DNA of 64,000 bases from Triatoma infestans (taxonomy: Eukaryota; Arthropoda; Insecta; Hemiptera; Reduviidae). Shown piece by piece: positions 33,085-45,250 of this stretch. A program made the translations under genes and the position numbers. The stretch lies in the NCBI GenBank assembly GCA_011037195.1, contig JAAEAF010003787.1, positions 1-64,000 of the forward strand, in the 5' to 3' direction. A model generated the notes under the pieces. It saw nothing but the letters and a program-made list of their open reading frames with translations, did no database searches and was not told where the DNA came from. Position 1 is the first letter of the stretch, and the number at the start of each line of letters is the position of its first letter.

Positions 33085-34120
33085 CAAAGCCATAGAGTAG
33101 TGGACACCATTGCTTCGACTTGAGCGGAAACAGTACTGCTGTGGTGCCTTCCTCGACGTCGCTCAATCCTTCGATCGGGTATGCCATCCAGGATTACTGT
33201 GGAAGCTAAAGAAATGCCTACCATCAACCTATTATTTACTCATCAAGTCTTATCTAAATGACCGCTACTTTCAGATTAGTTGCGGGTCTGCTAACTCTGA
33301 ATACTCGCTGGCCTGCGCCGGAGTTCCTCAGGGTTGTATACTTGGTCCGCTTCTATATACTGCATTCACTTCAGATCTACCAACACTCTTCTTTATACAA
33401 ACACTCTTCTTTGCATTTATGCTGATGATTCCGCCATCCTTGCATCTAGCTCTGATCCCATACTGCGTCCATTCTCTTACAAAATCACTTAAATAAAATA
33501 GAATCTTGGTGGATTAAACTGAACCCATAAAAATGTCAACAAATCACCTTTACTCTGCGTCGTACCTTCTGTCCTTCAGTAACATTCAACTCAATACCAC
33601 TCTCTCCTGCAAACTTAGTTCGCTACTTTGGGATGTACATCGACAAAAGACAAACATGGAATCCACATACGAAACTAAAAAGACTGGAACTTAACAAACG
33701 GATTAAGTTACTACTCAAACTAATAGGTCGACGATCGAAACTACCTCTCGAGCACAAACGACTAATATACAACTGAATACTCAAACCGATCTGGACTTAC
33801 GGACTTCAGCCAAGCGCTCAAATTCCCAGAAAATTCAGTATTTCCAGTCACAAATACTCCGTAAGATAACAGACATGCTCCATTCTATGTCTCTAACTCT
33901 ACCCTCCACAACGATCTCAAAATCCCATATGTAACTGAAGCTGTCAAAACTATATATAAACAATTCTCTGACTCTCTTGCTCTCTTGTTCAAAGGTTCAA
34001 AGGAGGCTAATCCTCTTGTTCAAAATCTCGCCTCCACAACTATAACAGATAATCTACCCCGTCGACTGAGCCGCTGTTGGCCCCGTGATCACCTCCAGCA
34101 ATAGGAAGTAATTCCTGTGA
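33085..34120 (+). pseudogene. Jockey-like LINE reverse transcriptase, 5'-truncated
   Basis: The first frame carries RT blocks CGAFLDVAQSFDRVCHPGLL (catalytic Asp, AFDxVxHxGLL), FQISCG and AGVPQGCILGPLLY. After a frameshift near 33400 the catalytic box reads YADDSAILASSSDP. Later frames keep the thumb and connection (WNPHTK, YKQFSDSLA, NPLVQNLASTTI, LPRRLSRCWPRDHL). No endonuclease or 5' RT is present, so insertion truncated the element. Many stops follow. The conserved order points to the Jockey clade. Confidence 0.85.
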
Positions 34121-34820
34121 AAGTGTTACCGCTGGATAGCTTCTCTCCTCCAGCTAATCACGTCAATCATCATCACACATCATCATATTCACGCATTATA
34201 TTTATTTATATAGATTGTGAATTCCAAATAAATAAAAAAGTATACAAATTTGCTTACAAATCAATCAAACTGATTAAAAATAATGTTATTACAATTATTT
34301 TTATGTCATCAATGTAGAAAAATAGGAACTGTTAAAATATTTTCAATCAATTATAAATTAATAATAATATAAAAACGCAAAATGCCATCTCTAAATAAAC
34401 TGTAATGACAACGACCAATACTAGGCCGTAGAACCCAAATTGCACAATTTTGGCACCAGTTTAAATTTATATTTTGTTTTGTTTATATTTCCTTGGCAAG
34501 TTTAAATAAAATTTTCTATTTAAAAAAAAGAAAAGTTCATTGTACCTGTTTTTATACATTCATTATCGAAATATGGTTTGTATCACTATAGTGGTATTCA
34601 ACAGTTTTAAATAGGAGTTTGATCATGCTATATAATTGACGAAATCTTTTATTTTTTATTACTATATCCAATTTTATGGATATGTTAGGACAATATTTAG
34701 TAACCAAGTTAAAAAGAATATTATTTATCTAAATCATAGTGCATAATTAATCCATTCAAATTATGATTAGATAAACAATTCAATCAATAAAAACAGTGAG
34801 AAATGAGGGAAGGTACATCT
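34121..34820. other. No gene recognised
   Basis: Possibly the Jockey 3' untranslated region up to about 34330, then AT-rich unassigned DNA. Confidence 0.35.
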
Positions 34821-35458
34821 TGCGCAATCGCAACCACCACAAAACCCCTATCCCAAGCTCGGACTTACTTTCGAAATACGCTCCCATAAACACTACCTTG
34901 TATATAATGGGCCGAAGAGTGTAGAATTTTCTGTAAGTGTAACAGTAGATAACGGAAGACAACATACCACATTCTTCGTATTCTACGAGATAAGCCACTA
35001 TATACTGATCCATCCTTCCTCTGATTTTGTGCAGAGTACCTCTGATGCATAGTACCAGATTTATTTCTTCCCTTTTTTCTAGACACCTCCAATCCAAACG
35101 GCCCATAATTATGAGATTTATTTGAACCTCTCAGTCAACCAGATTTATACTAATGGATTTATACTTAAGCATAACCAGCTTGAAAGTCACATTATAACTG
35201 ACATTCAACAAAACCACTACTACAGAGTGGTGGATGCTAAAAATCTGTTTTTTAGCATTCAACGACTTTATGCTAACGATGTTAAGAAAATGAGGAAAGA
35301 AATCAGAAACATTCTATAAAATATAACTTTATGCTAAAAAATGTACACCAATTTCGCAAATACAAATTTTTGTCATGGTTTATGGAGATGTCTTGCTTCT
35401 ATATCGCTGGTGACAAAACTAGCTTAATATCTCGTCAATGTACTAATTAGAAAAAAAA
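34821..35458 (+). repeat. Dispersed repeat family Y, longest copy
   Basis: The left part (34925-35060) matches the reverse complement of 11638-11800. CTTCCCTTTTTTCTAGACA at 35069 matches 36528. The right part (35100-35458) matches 31485-31870. It is therefore the most complete copy in the window. Overlapping short minus-strand frames (34780-35106) look like by-products of the repeat. Confidence 0.75.
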
Positions 35459-36460
35459 CACACACACACACACACTCTCACACACAAAAGAGATTCGTCA
35501 ATGAAGATAATTAATCCCATAAGTTGTTAAGGGAATTAACCATGGGAAATTGTGAATTGTGCTAATGGAAATAGCTGGTAGCAGAAAAGGACAAATTGAT
35601 GCTATAAAATGTTGGCATATTTGTGCATTTGCACCCTTTGTCTTAAGCTGCCTAACCAATCTCTCATGACAGCAGCGGAAGGGCGAAATCTCTCCCTTAA
35701 ATTCATTTGTCAATGGCGCCCCCCCCCCCAAGATCATCCACTTCCAGATCGACAGTATTGTATACATACCATCCTCTGACTAGGATTTCCGTAAACGAAG
35801 TCTTGTTTAAAAGAAGCGCAATTTCCCGAAGGAATTCGTGCATTTCGACAATTTTCCACTATTCTAAATCAATAACGGTATTCAGTATTCTAAATTTTTA
35901 CTATTGCGTATGTCCAGAACTGTGCATTCTCATAAAATATACTGACTAATAATTTGCATTTCTTACTTAATAAATTCTCGACAATGATTGTTTATAACCT
36001 CGACAATAAAACCTTCATAAAACTACATTTGTTTGTTTACCAGTGTGACTGTTCATAAAATCATACAACTGGGTAATTATGTTGTAAATAAACACTCTAG
36101 AAAACACCTAATACACAGTTAAGAGGAGAATTGTTGTTAAACACAAAGCTCGTATTTCTTTGCGAGAAAATGCGCGTTATTTGCAACGGAACTATTCTTT
36201 GGTGTTTCGAATTTAATTTTTCGGAATGGTGTAATTTTTTGCAAAAAGCGCAGTTATCGATATCTTCCTAGAATAAATTTTAAAACACCAACCTCTTAGG
36301 GAATATAAAAAACTAGCTGACAACAAGAAAATCTATTCTTATTCTGTTGGCATGTTCATGCGTTCATGAAGAGTAATCTGTGAAAAGTTTGTAAATCCCC
36401 TAACATCTTTTATTCAGATTATATTCATTGTTGGTACTATAAGAAAATACAATAATGGTG
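35459..36460. other. No gene; CA run and poly-C
   Basis: A (CA)n run at about 35459-35485 directly follows the family Y copy. Poly-C at 35718-35729. No recognised coding sequence. Confidence 0.4.
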
Positions 36461-36625
36461 TGTAGAGTCTCCGTTCACAAAATCCTCAAGCCAACTCTGC
36501 CTTTTCCATAGTTTCTGATTTATTTCTTCCCTTTTTCTAGGCATTTCAAATCCAAACTGCTCATAATTACGAACCGCGGGAGATTTATTTGAACCTCCAA
36601 GTCAATCAGATTCATACTGATGGAT
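36461..36625 (+). repeat. Dispersed repeat family Y, partial
   Basis: GAGTCTCCGTTCACAAAATC, TGATTTATTTCTTCCCTTTT, CGAACCGCGGGAGATTTATT and GATTCATACTGATGGAT follow family Y order, then similarity ends. Confidence 0.65.
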
Positions 36626-38639
36626 ATCACGTTTTTTTTTTTCTACTAACACTTCCCTGCGGTTAAGTAGTCTTTTGATCTGTAATAGTGGATGGAGGGG
36701 TAAAACCTAACTACTTATCTACTTTTTCTTCCTTATCCCATATTATAACACCAGGTGACGCGGAGATCAGCTCACTGAAATCTCCAATGAATAATCTAAT
36801 CCTCAACAGCTTATGAAAACCATTAAGAAATGGTTTACTAAAAACTCTCTAAAGCAACGATACATGGAACAAAAGTACTCGTAAGTTATTCTTGATAGAT
36901 CTTTTTAAGTGCCCCCACACTCCGAAACATCGCAGTAAAGGGAATGATGATCTATGAAGTTGAGATAGTAACGACCTCAGTTCCAGAGCATTGCTTCCTC
37001 AAGAAACATTTAGAAATTATGAGGCTAAAATCCGATATACTGATCAACTTTTTTTTACAAGTTTCTTGCGAAATCCCTTACAGCACCACACAGACAACTC
37101 GGCCATAAGTCATGAGGAGTGTGTTTGTGTATATGCTCTTGATTTATCAATTATTACATTTGAACGGTACTTCGTATTTAAAGCAAAGAAAAGCGTAACA
37201 TTGTTTCTTTAAAGTTTGGATAAAACTTCTATTTAATTTTGTACAAAAGTGTAAATTAAAAAAAACATAAATTACAAAAAAAATGTAAATTATATAAGTA
37301 CTTTCCTTTTAAATATATTATTAATAATTACATACACATATATTCAAACAAAGACTAATAGTATAATGTATAACAGCAAGTAGGTCAGATATAATGCTCC
37401 ATTTCAGTCGTTACGTGCGATATATTTAGTTTGGGCTAATTAGTTATATGGATTACTGGAGTAAGGACAAATACTATATTTCTTTCAATAAATAAATAGC
37501 TTACATTTTTATTAGTTTACAATACCTGGTTAAAGTAATAATATTAAATGATCGTGTTTTAATGAAGTGAATTCTTAACGATATTAAAGCAACTAATAAT
37601 CATGCCTATTATACCAAGTAATTTATTGATTAAGTAATAATGGAATTAATCTTGATATAACTTTAAGCAATTGCATAAGTAATTATGACTTTCGTCTTTA
37701 ATAAAAGCGATTCCGAGTTTCAACATTTGATGTAGAATCAATGGAGTTAGCAAATGCTAGACAAAGCAGCGATGTAACAATGACATTTTTTAATTAAAAT
37801 ATCGTCGAGAACATTTCATATTGTGTAATAATATGTATGTTATACTCGTAAACATGATTAAAGGAAATAATCTATTTCACAGATACCATAAATAAAAGAT
37901 ATATAAATATAAAACTTAAAAAGAAAGAGAGAGAAGAGAAGATGGCAATTATTAATGAGAAGATTATATAAAATTACACTTCCTCATATTTTTAGAACAA
38001 AGGAAGTACTACAGTAAGGCATTAATAAATGTCGAGGTTAAATGCATAACGTTCATTTCAAGGAAATACTAGTTTAACCGTTTATCTTTGCAATTTACAA
38101 ATTTTCCAAAAAAAATACACAAAACTTTCTCCTACTACATTTCTTAATTTCCAAAAAAAAAAAGAAGAAGTTTTTCAAACATTAAATTTAAAAAAAAAAA
38201 AAATATTAATTACCATAATTAATATATTATGTAAGCTGTGAATCATGAAGCTGAACTACAAGAGCATTTTATGTATGAAATCCTAATGTCACAATTCCCC
38301 TCTATTATTTTTTGATCGTGGGCGAATGGAGTCAATCAATTTCACACGCAGATTGCGTGATGTAACAGCCAGGGAACATGGTAGTCGTAGTTTACATCAA
38401 GGGTTTCCCGGTGATCAATGAAATTTTGTAAGGCATTGATGAGCAATTAGATGCTTATACAGGCCATTTTAGTTTAATACGGCCGATCCTCAGTAATGTT
38501 CAAAAGTAGTACGAACAATTCTCGAAGGAGGTATTTTCAGACATTTAAGTCTTTAAGTCCTTATGAAGGATTTTTTTTTTTTTTTTATTCTTTGGCTGCA
38601 GAGAATCTGTCCGTGTAGATTAGCTATGTAAACCTCCAA
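36626..38639. other. No gene recognised
   Basis: AT-rich; poly-T at about 38571-38587. Short open frames only. Confidence 0.4.
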
Positions 38640-38866
38640 TACTTTTTTATTTGATTCGTCTACAGAGATGGACCAAGCCCAAAGCTATCCCCAAAGCTGG
38701 GCAGATAGAGCTATCCTCAACATTGCAGCCTTCTCAGTGCACCGCTAGCCTTCATTTCTAGGGCGAGAAAATATAAGAACAGTCCTACTGGACTTGAACT
38801 TGGGATCTCTGCGTTCCAAAAATCCAGTGTGATAACTCTAAGCTTATCTCAGAGATCAAAGCAAAT
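38640..38866 (-). mobile_element. tRNA-derived SINE, family S2
   Basis: On the minus strand, GAGATAAGCTTAGAGTTATC and CCCAAGTTCAAGTCCAGTAG form the tRNA-like head, and GGTGCACTGAGAAGGCTGCA matches the 31.0-kb body. The 3' end is uncertain because the sequence beyond diverges. Confidence 0.6.
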
Positions 38867-41504
38867 CTCTGATGGCAAAGCATTTATTATAAAAAAAAGT
38901 CAGTATACGTACAAGTTTGGAAATTTGGGTGTTCGTCTTCATTCCTTTCAAGTTTTTTGAAAATGCTTGGAATCCTCTGAATCAGTCAGTCAGAAGGTAC
39001 AATGCAAAGCAGTTATAGGGGACAGACTAAGGTCTCGGAATGTTATCAAGCTAATACTAGATCCTCTTGTGCAAAGCTTATAACTGTAGGTTTAATATTA
39101 AATTAAATAAACTTTACTTAGCTGCCCACCCAATTTTAATTCAGCTTCGATTAATAATTATCTTGGTAAATAATTTGTCTACAAAGATTTCGCTTTCATT
39201 ATAAAAACTATTGAGAAAAATTATTATTTTACGTGGGGGTCTGATTTGTAATTATCAATTTCTAATTGTTGTTATTATAATAAAAAAAAAAAACAATAAA
39301 GGTAACAAGGTTGTGTTATAAAATATATATATATTTTCTTTTTTGCTTTGATTTGTTCATTCATTGATAATGATCGAAACAACGCTCACAGTTAAGAAAT
39401 AATTGAATACATAATGGGAGAAGAGATATAGTGAGAGTAAGCTTTGCATGCCAGCACTAACTCTTTATCTACCAAGTACTAGAGCTAGAGGAGTTCACAT
39501 TCTTACAACACAGTTTTGCTGCAAGAATAAACTCTAGATGAAGGTCTTGATCAGGCCAGCAAGACTGCCTGTGGGCCCATATGTGACCTACTTAAAAAAG
39601 AGCAGTAACACACATCATCCATGCCGACTACTGGATCCCCCCCATTATTCTAAAATGTTCTATACCTTTATATATAGTGTGCGTGTATGTAGAATGTTAT
39701 TACAAAATTGTATTCAAAAAAGAAAAAAAAATACGTTTCAATGATTTTGCAAAAAACCATGTTGCAAAAGAACTTTAAATAAGTTTACCCTGAACTGAAT
39801 CCAAAACACTCCTCTTGTTTCCTCTTGTTAAGAGATAATACTCTATTGCTAGACAAGACGATTTTTTATTTTCTGTTCCAATCTGACGTCATTCAATTAC
39901 GGACATCGTTATGAAATGATAGGGTTAAGGTTTACATTTGATATTTTCTCTAACTCAACTTTAACAAAGATTAGAGCACAGCAAAACGATAAAGAGCTAT
40001 TGAAGCTTTCCTTTATTTTGCACATATGGCTATTTGTTTTAATTTTAAGTATTCTACAAGAAAGCTATATAATGCTTAAGTTTAAAAACAAGTTACACAA
40101 TATTAACAAGAGACTCCTCTTTCTTAGATATCTAGCCTAGATGAACTTTTATTTTATTTTAAATATATATTATACCATCACTAAGATCTATTTCTGCAAT
40201 AAGTCATAATAAGTAAAATGTAACTTAGTTTTTAGATAAGAGTTAGGTAAAGAAAATTTCGATAAAATATTTGGTCAGATTTAGCAATGAATCATAAAAG
40301 TTTCTAACCTCTGACACATGATAATTTTGAACAAGAAATATACTCCTTGTCCCCCCTTAGAATGCCCTCCACAAAGAATAAATAATAAAGCGTATTTGCA
40401 AGCTAATAACCTCCTATGACCTCTTAAACAAATATGCCATAAAAAAGAATGTATGTGTACATTGTCGACTTATTTTTTTTGTCTTTTACTTTTTTTTTTG
40501 TAGAGTTAATCTCGGTAGGGATGTCTGAGATCAAGTCTATAAACAAAAGATTAGAGTAGTCTAGCTACCAGTGAGAGTGGACTGTGTATGCGATTGCGGC
40601 TGTTTGTGCGCTCTCACTTAAAAACAGCTGTTTACTCTATAAACATAATGGCTGCCAGCTTAGAAAATGTAAGAAGGAATTTTCAAATTTAAAATGAGAT
40701 AAACGTTGAGCATTACTATTCTTTAAAATGTGTGAATATCCTAGGATTATGAAATTGCTTCAGGACATGCTAAAAAAAATACGAGATAAGAAAACAGAAG
40801 CCATAAAAATATCTCAGCTTTAAAAAAGAAATGGTACGAAACACTAAAATGACTATCTTTTACCGCAATGAAAACACATAGTTATAATTGACAAACTTAT
40901 AATTTGACTAAATGTTTTCATAGACTTCAACCTTTTTTGAAAGCTTATGGACGACCACCTTTCAACTCCATAGAAACTCTCTGGAAATAGTTTTCTCCGA
41001 AAATAAAAAAAATGTTTCATAAAAAAGTGATGATTGGGTTCTGTTTATATAGTTAGTACACGAAGTTTAATGAAAACTGTTGGTATTGGGGGGAAAGTCG
41101 CAAGAAACTGAAGAATAAAAAAAACTGTTGAATAAAGTTGCACACTTCCGGTGAACAGATTTATTTCAAATTCAAAATTTTGGCAATCATATTCCAGAAG
41201 TAATTAATATCCTATAGCTAATAATATGATAAAATCAATTGAAATTATATTTTTGGAGAAAAACATAATATACCATTCCTCCGCCAAAAAAATGTTATAA
41301 ACAAAAGCTGTAGCTCTTTATTTATGTATAGTTAATATACCAGGTTTAATGAAGCAAAGATTCTGATAAAATCTATTAAAAAAAAAAGTTACTTTTATCA
41401 AAACCTATTTGTCCGGGACCCAAGATAACATTTTGAACTAAATATCAAGTTTAATCTTTTTGTGATTTTCACTTTTTACTTATGCTCTACGTACATACAT
41501 ACTG
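38867..41504. other. No gene; old family X-like stretch at 40920-41460
   Basis: Mostly AT-rich. Near 41306, AAAGCTGTAGCTCTTTATTT and ATATACCAGGTTTAATGAAG resemble the reverse complement of a family X module, so a decayed minus-strand copy probably lies here. Confidence 0.35.
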
Positions 41505-42388
41505 GATAAGGATTGTGAGATTCGGTCTTTTTTTTTTAAATAAAAAAAACTTAAATTTTTTCTTTATCAAGGCCTATAACGTACAAATACAATGGGTTCT
41601 TTTTAGAAAGACAAAATCAAGAAACAAATAACAGAATGTAATAAAAAATAAAATTTATAGATTAATTTATAAATTTTTTTTGGTTTACTTACATAAAAAT
41701 AAGAAATATTAAACAATCTTCAAAACATGACAACTTTAACTTCTCAAACACCACAGAGAATAGTGAACAATGAATAGTGTTCTAAACTTTTTATTTTTCC
41801 TAAAATATACATAAGTTAAAATTGTCATGTTTTGAAGATTTTTTTTTAAATTTTTTTATTTTTATGTAAGTATAATGGAGTTGATGAGGAGAGAAATTGG
41901 GATTGATTAGACGAGATATGAAGACACTGTTATAATATGGCTATAAGCTTACACAAACTGCACTGGACTTGTAATGATTTTATAGGATAAAGGGTTAGAG
42001 TAGAGTTATGACACGATGCAGTGTATGGTTGAATCTGATAGATAGATGTCTAGATCTCTTACTGGCTTATATACAGGTTCTCCCCACTCTAGCCTGCTTA
42101 AGTCAGAGAGTACCAGAGAGAGTTCGTTTCCTCTCGGTCGGGCTTGGCTCTCTCTCTTGCCGTTACATAAGTAAACCAAAAAAAAATTATAAATTAATCT
42201 ATATATTTTATTTTTTATTACATTGTGTTATTTGTTTCTTGATTTTGTCTTTCTAAAAAAAAAAACATTGTATTTGTATGTTGTAGGCCTTGATAAAGAC
42301 AAAATATTTGTCAAAACGTTGGCAAAAATTTATGTTTTTTTTTTTTTATTTAAAAAAAGAGACCGAATCTCACAATCCTTATCCATCA
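41505..42388. mobile_element. Large foldback element with 190-220-bp arms
   Basis: The arms at 41505-41695 and 42169-42388 are near-identical reverse complements. They share TGGATAAGGATTGTGAGATT at the outer ends, TTTATCAAGGCCTATAACGT, GACAAAATCAAGAAACAAAT and GGTTTACTTACATAAAAAT. A second smaller inverted pair (CAATCTTCAAAACATGACAA and its complement) lies at 41714-41845. 41940-42168 carries sequence related to the 17430 MITE, ending GCCGTTACA at the inner edge of the right arm, so a nested insertion is likely. No transposase is visible. Confidence 0.75.
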
Positions 42389-42574
42389 TTTAAAAACGAT
42401 CGAGAAGAATTTTCCATACATACATACTCGTACATACATAAAATAAATATATAAATTTGCATAAGCTTTGTTGGTTTTGTCACAGGGAGCTCCACATGAG
42501 ACCACCCATGGTATCTAAGCCCAATTAAACTTTATAAACGTATTAATTTTAAAGAAAATTTAGTTGCTTAAATT
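42389..42574. other. No gene recognised
   Basis: CATA-rich simple sequence near 42418-42440. Confidence 0.35.
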
Positions 42575-42640
42575 GTATTAATTTGAGTAACAGAAAGCCG
42601 TGTGAGAGTCTTTCACATCAGATTTTTTTAAACTTTAAAG
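42575..42640 (+). repeat. Family X, 3' end only
   Basis: CAGAAAGCCGTGTGAGAGTC then TTTCACATCAGATTTTTTT corresponds to the right terminus of the 49-51 kb copies. Confidence 0.5.
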
Positions 42641-43050
42641 AGACATCTAGCACACATAAATACATAAAAATATTATTTTTAAAAATCTATGGCAAATCCT
42701 TTGTCAGAAAATGCCACCACGTTAAGTAAACTAAAAGATTAAAAAAACAAAAAGATAATATAATAAATAATGGTTAAGTTTGGCCGTTGTTAATGAAATA
42801 AGCAAAATGATAGGTGGTAGGGGGGGGCCAAAGAAAAAACTTTTTAATTTTGAAAAAGATGAAAAGAAATGTTTTGAAAAAAATAAACTTTTTTTCAAAG
42901 TTGAAATGTTTTTTTCTTTGGCCGCTACCAAACATCATTTTGTTTATTTCAAAAAAAGACTAGTTTGGAATTGAAGGTTTGTTCTAGGATATAAACGAAA
43001 AGAAAAGGAAAAGCAACTAATAAAAGAAAAATCATGTCCTTAAATATTTT
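42641..43050. other. No gene recognised
   Basis: AT-rich with an inverted AACTTTTTAATTTTGAAAAAG-like stretch around 42890. Open frames on both strands are low complexity. Confidence 0.35.
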
Positions 43051-43193
43051 ACGCATGTGGTGCGAAGCATGCATATTTATACTGTTCCTGACCGGTTTCG
43101 GATTTTCATCCATCGTCAGAGCAAATTCACCAAGTTTGTGTAGAGAGTTCACCTCAACTTAATGTTTCTGTTACACTCACACTTGTTGGTATA
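43051..43193 (-). repeat. Family Z repeat
   Basis: This copy carries the intact hammerhead-like core. Next to it is the segment TTAATGTTTCTGTTACACTC...CTTGTTGG, which occurs in the opposite orientation, inside a stem, in the 27.5-kb copy. Confidence 0.65.
43085..43125 (-). ncRNA. Hammerhead ribozyme-like motif, GUC site
   Basis: On the minus strand: CTGACGA (43119-43113), stem II GGAT-GAAA-ATCC with a GNRA-type tetraloop (43111-43100), GAAA (43099-43096), and palindromic stem III ACCGGT, leaving the optimal cleavage triplet GUC (cleavage expected after 43090). The flanks AGGAA and TTGCT give four stem I pairs around one G-G mismatch. The full invariant core is present. The three-pair stem III without a loop matches the small-stem-III hammerheads of Penelope-like elements. 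Function is inferred. Confidence 0.7.
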
Positions 43194-43821
43194 AGGGAAA
43201 GGTAAGCAGTGTGTATTGCCTATAAAACTGGGCCTAGCTTGCGGTACTCCAGCTTTCACAAGAAAAATAGGAATTTCGCATCAATGTATGAAAGGTGTCA
43301 TTCTCATTTATGTGTCTCATTTCCTGTACGACCCAACAATCCATCTACGATTCCGTCCATTCACCAAATTTTCTGGTAGTCAAGGACGTTTTCATTATTC
43401 AAGTATTTCCAATAATGTATTGTATGCACAATATTTTTCTTGTTTTACTGAGAATCATTAACCGAAAGTTTACCAAGTTCTGACCTAATAAAAGGATAAT
43501 AATTCCCTTTGAAACAACTACTTTAATAATTTCTAGTTTCCGGAACGTACTATGAAGAAAGCTCACTAGCTAGATATATTATATTTAGCGGGTTTACTTG
43601 CCAAATAATAAAACAGCCAGCGAGTAATACGAGTAGTACCCCAAACTTCAAATTAACTCTTTTGGTCAAAAAGAACAGCATGTAGCCGTTACTAGCCGAG
43701 TTATTGCTCTGAGCGAGTATGGTAAACTCACAAGCGGGTGGCAAATATAGGAAAACAATGATCAAATAAAACTACTAAGAATATGTAAGTATAGTTAGTA
43801 TGTAAATTAAAAAAAAAAAAA
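43194..43821. other. No gene recognised
   Basis: AT-rich; overlapping small plus-strand frames at 43216-43483 carry no known motif. Poly-A at 43809-43825 precedes the Jockey fragment. Confidence 0.35.
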
Positions 43822-44440
43822 AAAATACATTGATGCAAAATTCCTGTTTTCCTGTGAAAGCTGGAGTACCGCAAGGTAGTATCCTAGGTCAAATTTTATA
43901 CGCAATATACACTACTGACCTTCCCCTACATCCTAATATATTAACATCAATCTTTGCTGATGATATTGCAATTCTTTCCTCCCATAACGAACCTACCTAC
44001 TTATTGCCTTCTCCTATCTATGCAGTCACCTTCAAGATCATCTTTCCTTAATAGAAGAGTGGTGCAAAAAATGAAAGATAAAAGTTAATGAAAAGAAATG
44101 TATTCACACCATGTTTCGTCACTTCCTCTGCCCTGGTGTTAAATTTAAATAACACCTTCCTTCCTATTGCTGATAGAGTACGCTATCTTGTGTTATATAT
44201 GGACAAACGACTAACTTGGAACCATCATACCTGACCGAAAAGGATGGAAACTAATAGACGAGTTCATATCCTTTCAAGACTTTTAGACAAACGATCTAAA
44301 CTTACTTAAAAAAAAAATAAGCTTACATTATACTAACCTACTACGTCCAATATGGACCTACGGATTAGAGGTATGGGGGTCCACTAAGCATTCAAACATT
44401 TACCGTATCCAATCCTTATAGTCCAAAACCGTACGAAAAA
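43822..44440 (+). pseudogene. Jockey-like LINE, part before the LTR insertion
   Basis: RT motifs AGVPQGSILGQILYAIYTTD and IFADDIAILSSHNEPT are in frame from 43830; the latter holds the two catalytic aspartates. Broken frames after 44051 keep VRYLVLYMDKRLTWNHH and later thumb-like residues. It starts abruptly inside RT. The sequence continues at 45006 across an LTR insertion. Divergence from the 33-kb copy is clear, so they are separate Jockey-type lineages. Confidence 0.85.
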
Positions 44441-44444
44441 TTAC

Positions 44445-45001
44445 TGTAATGTATTGGTGTGATGATGTGTATTTGTAGTAGCTGGTTGTGTAGCACGAGC
44501 GGTTTCGTATTAGGGCTTGTAAGTATGTAAGTTTAAAAGAGAATGATGTATTAGTAATAATCAAGAAATCATCACTGTTAACAATAAATATATTCGGTTA
44601 AAATAATAACTACAACTTATTTGATATTATAAACTTATTTAATTTATTGTGAAACTGGCACTGATACTAAGAGAACGATTCCTGAAGTGTTCTGTTCTGG
44701 CTTTGGAAGCAGAATTGCGACTATATTGTTTGAAAGCAGAAGTGAGACTCTCGAAGGAATGCCTCTCTCTGTAGCGGGAGAATTTTCTTGTACAAAACAA
44801 TTAACCTAACGGGAATTTGTGCCTTTGTTTTTCTATTTGCCATGACCCGAATTTACAGTACCTGACACTAAAATACACTCTTTTTGAAGTTAAATTCACA
44901 GCACTAAGATAATTATAAAATATTAAAAAGATACTATTTTGGATACTATAAAATATTCGAAACTCTAAACTAATATTTTTCTATTTCGTTCTTCTACTAC
45001 A
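44445..45001 (+). mobile_element. Solo LTR, family A, inserted in the Jockey relic
   Basis: TGTAATG...CTACA, 557 bp, is flanked by TTAC on both sides (44441-44444 and 45002-45005). It shares ATTGGTGTGATGATG, GCACGAGCGGTTTCG, AGTAATAATCAAGAAATCA and CGATTCCTGAAGTGTTCT with the other copies. The host Jockey reading resumes directly after it, so the insertion is younger than the Jockey copy. Confidence 0.88.
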
Positions 45002-45250
45002 TTACCAATGCTCCTTATTATGTCACCAATAAAATCTTACATAATGACATATCCATGCCATTTGTGTCCGATTTAATAAAATTCCCTTATCAAAGATTCC
45101 ATAACTTTGTCAATCATCATAATCCTTTGGTTCAACAACTAGCTAATCAAACCTCCCCCGATAATATAAACGATTTGAACAAATTAAAATTGCTGCAATT
45201 TTTCAAGAAACAAAGTTTGATATTTTTATCAACTATTTTGTGATGGATCT
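45002..45250 (+). pseudogene. Jockey-like LINE, part after the LTR insertion
   Basis: The frame reads TNAPYYVTNKILHNDISMPF, VSDLIKFPYQRFHNFV and HHNPLVQQLANQT. This is the carboxyl-terminal signature of Jockey polymerases (APWYVxNxxLHxDLxIPxV, then a segment with HPNPLVxxL). It completes the copy interrupted at 44440. Confidence 0.85.
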
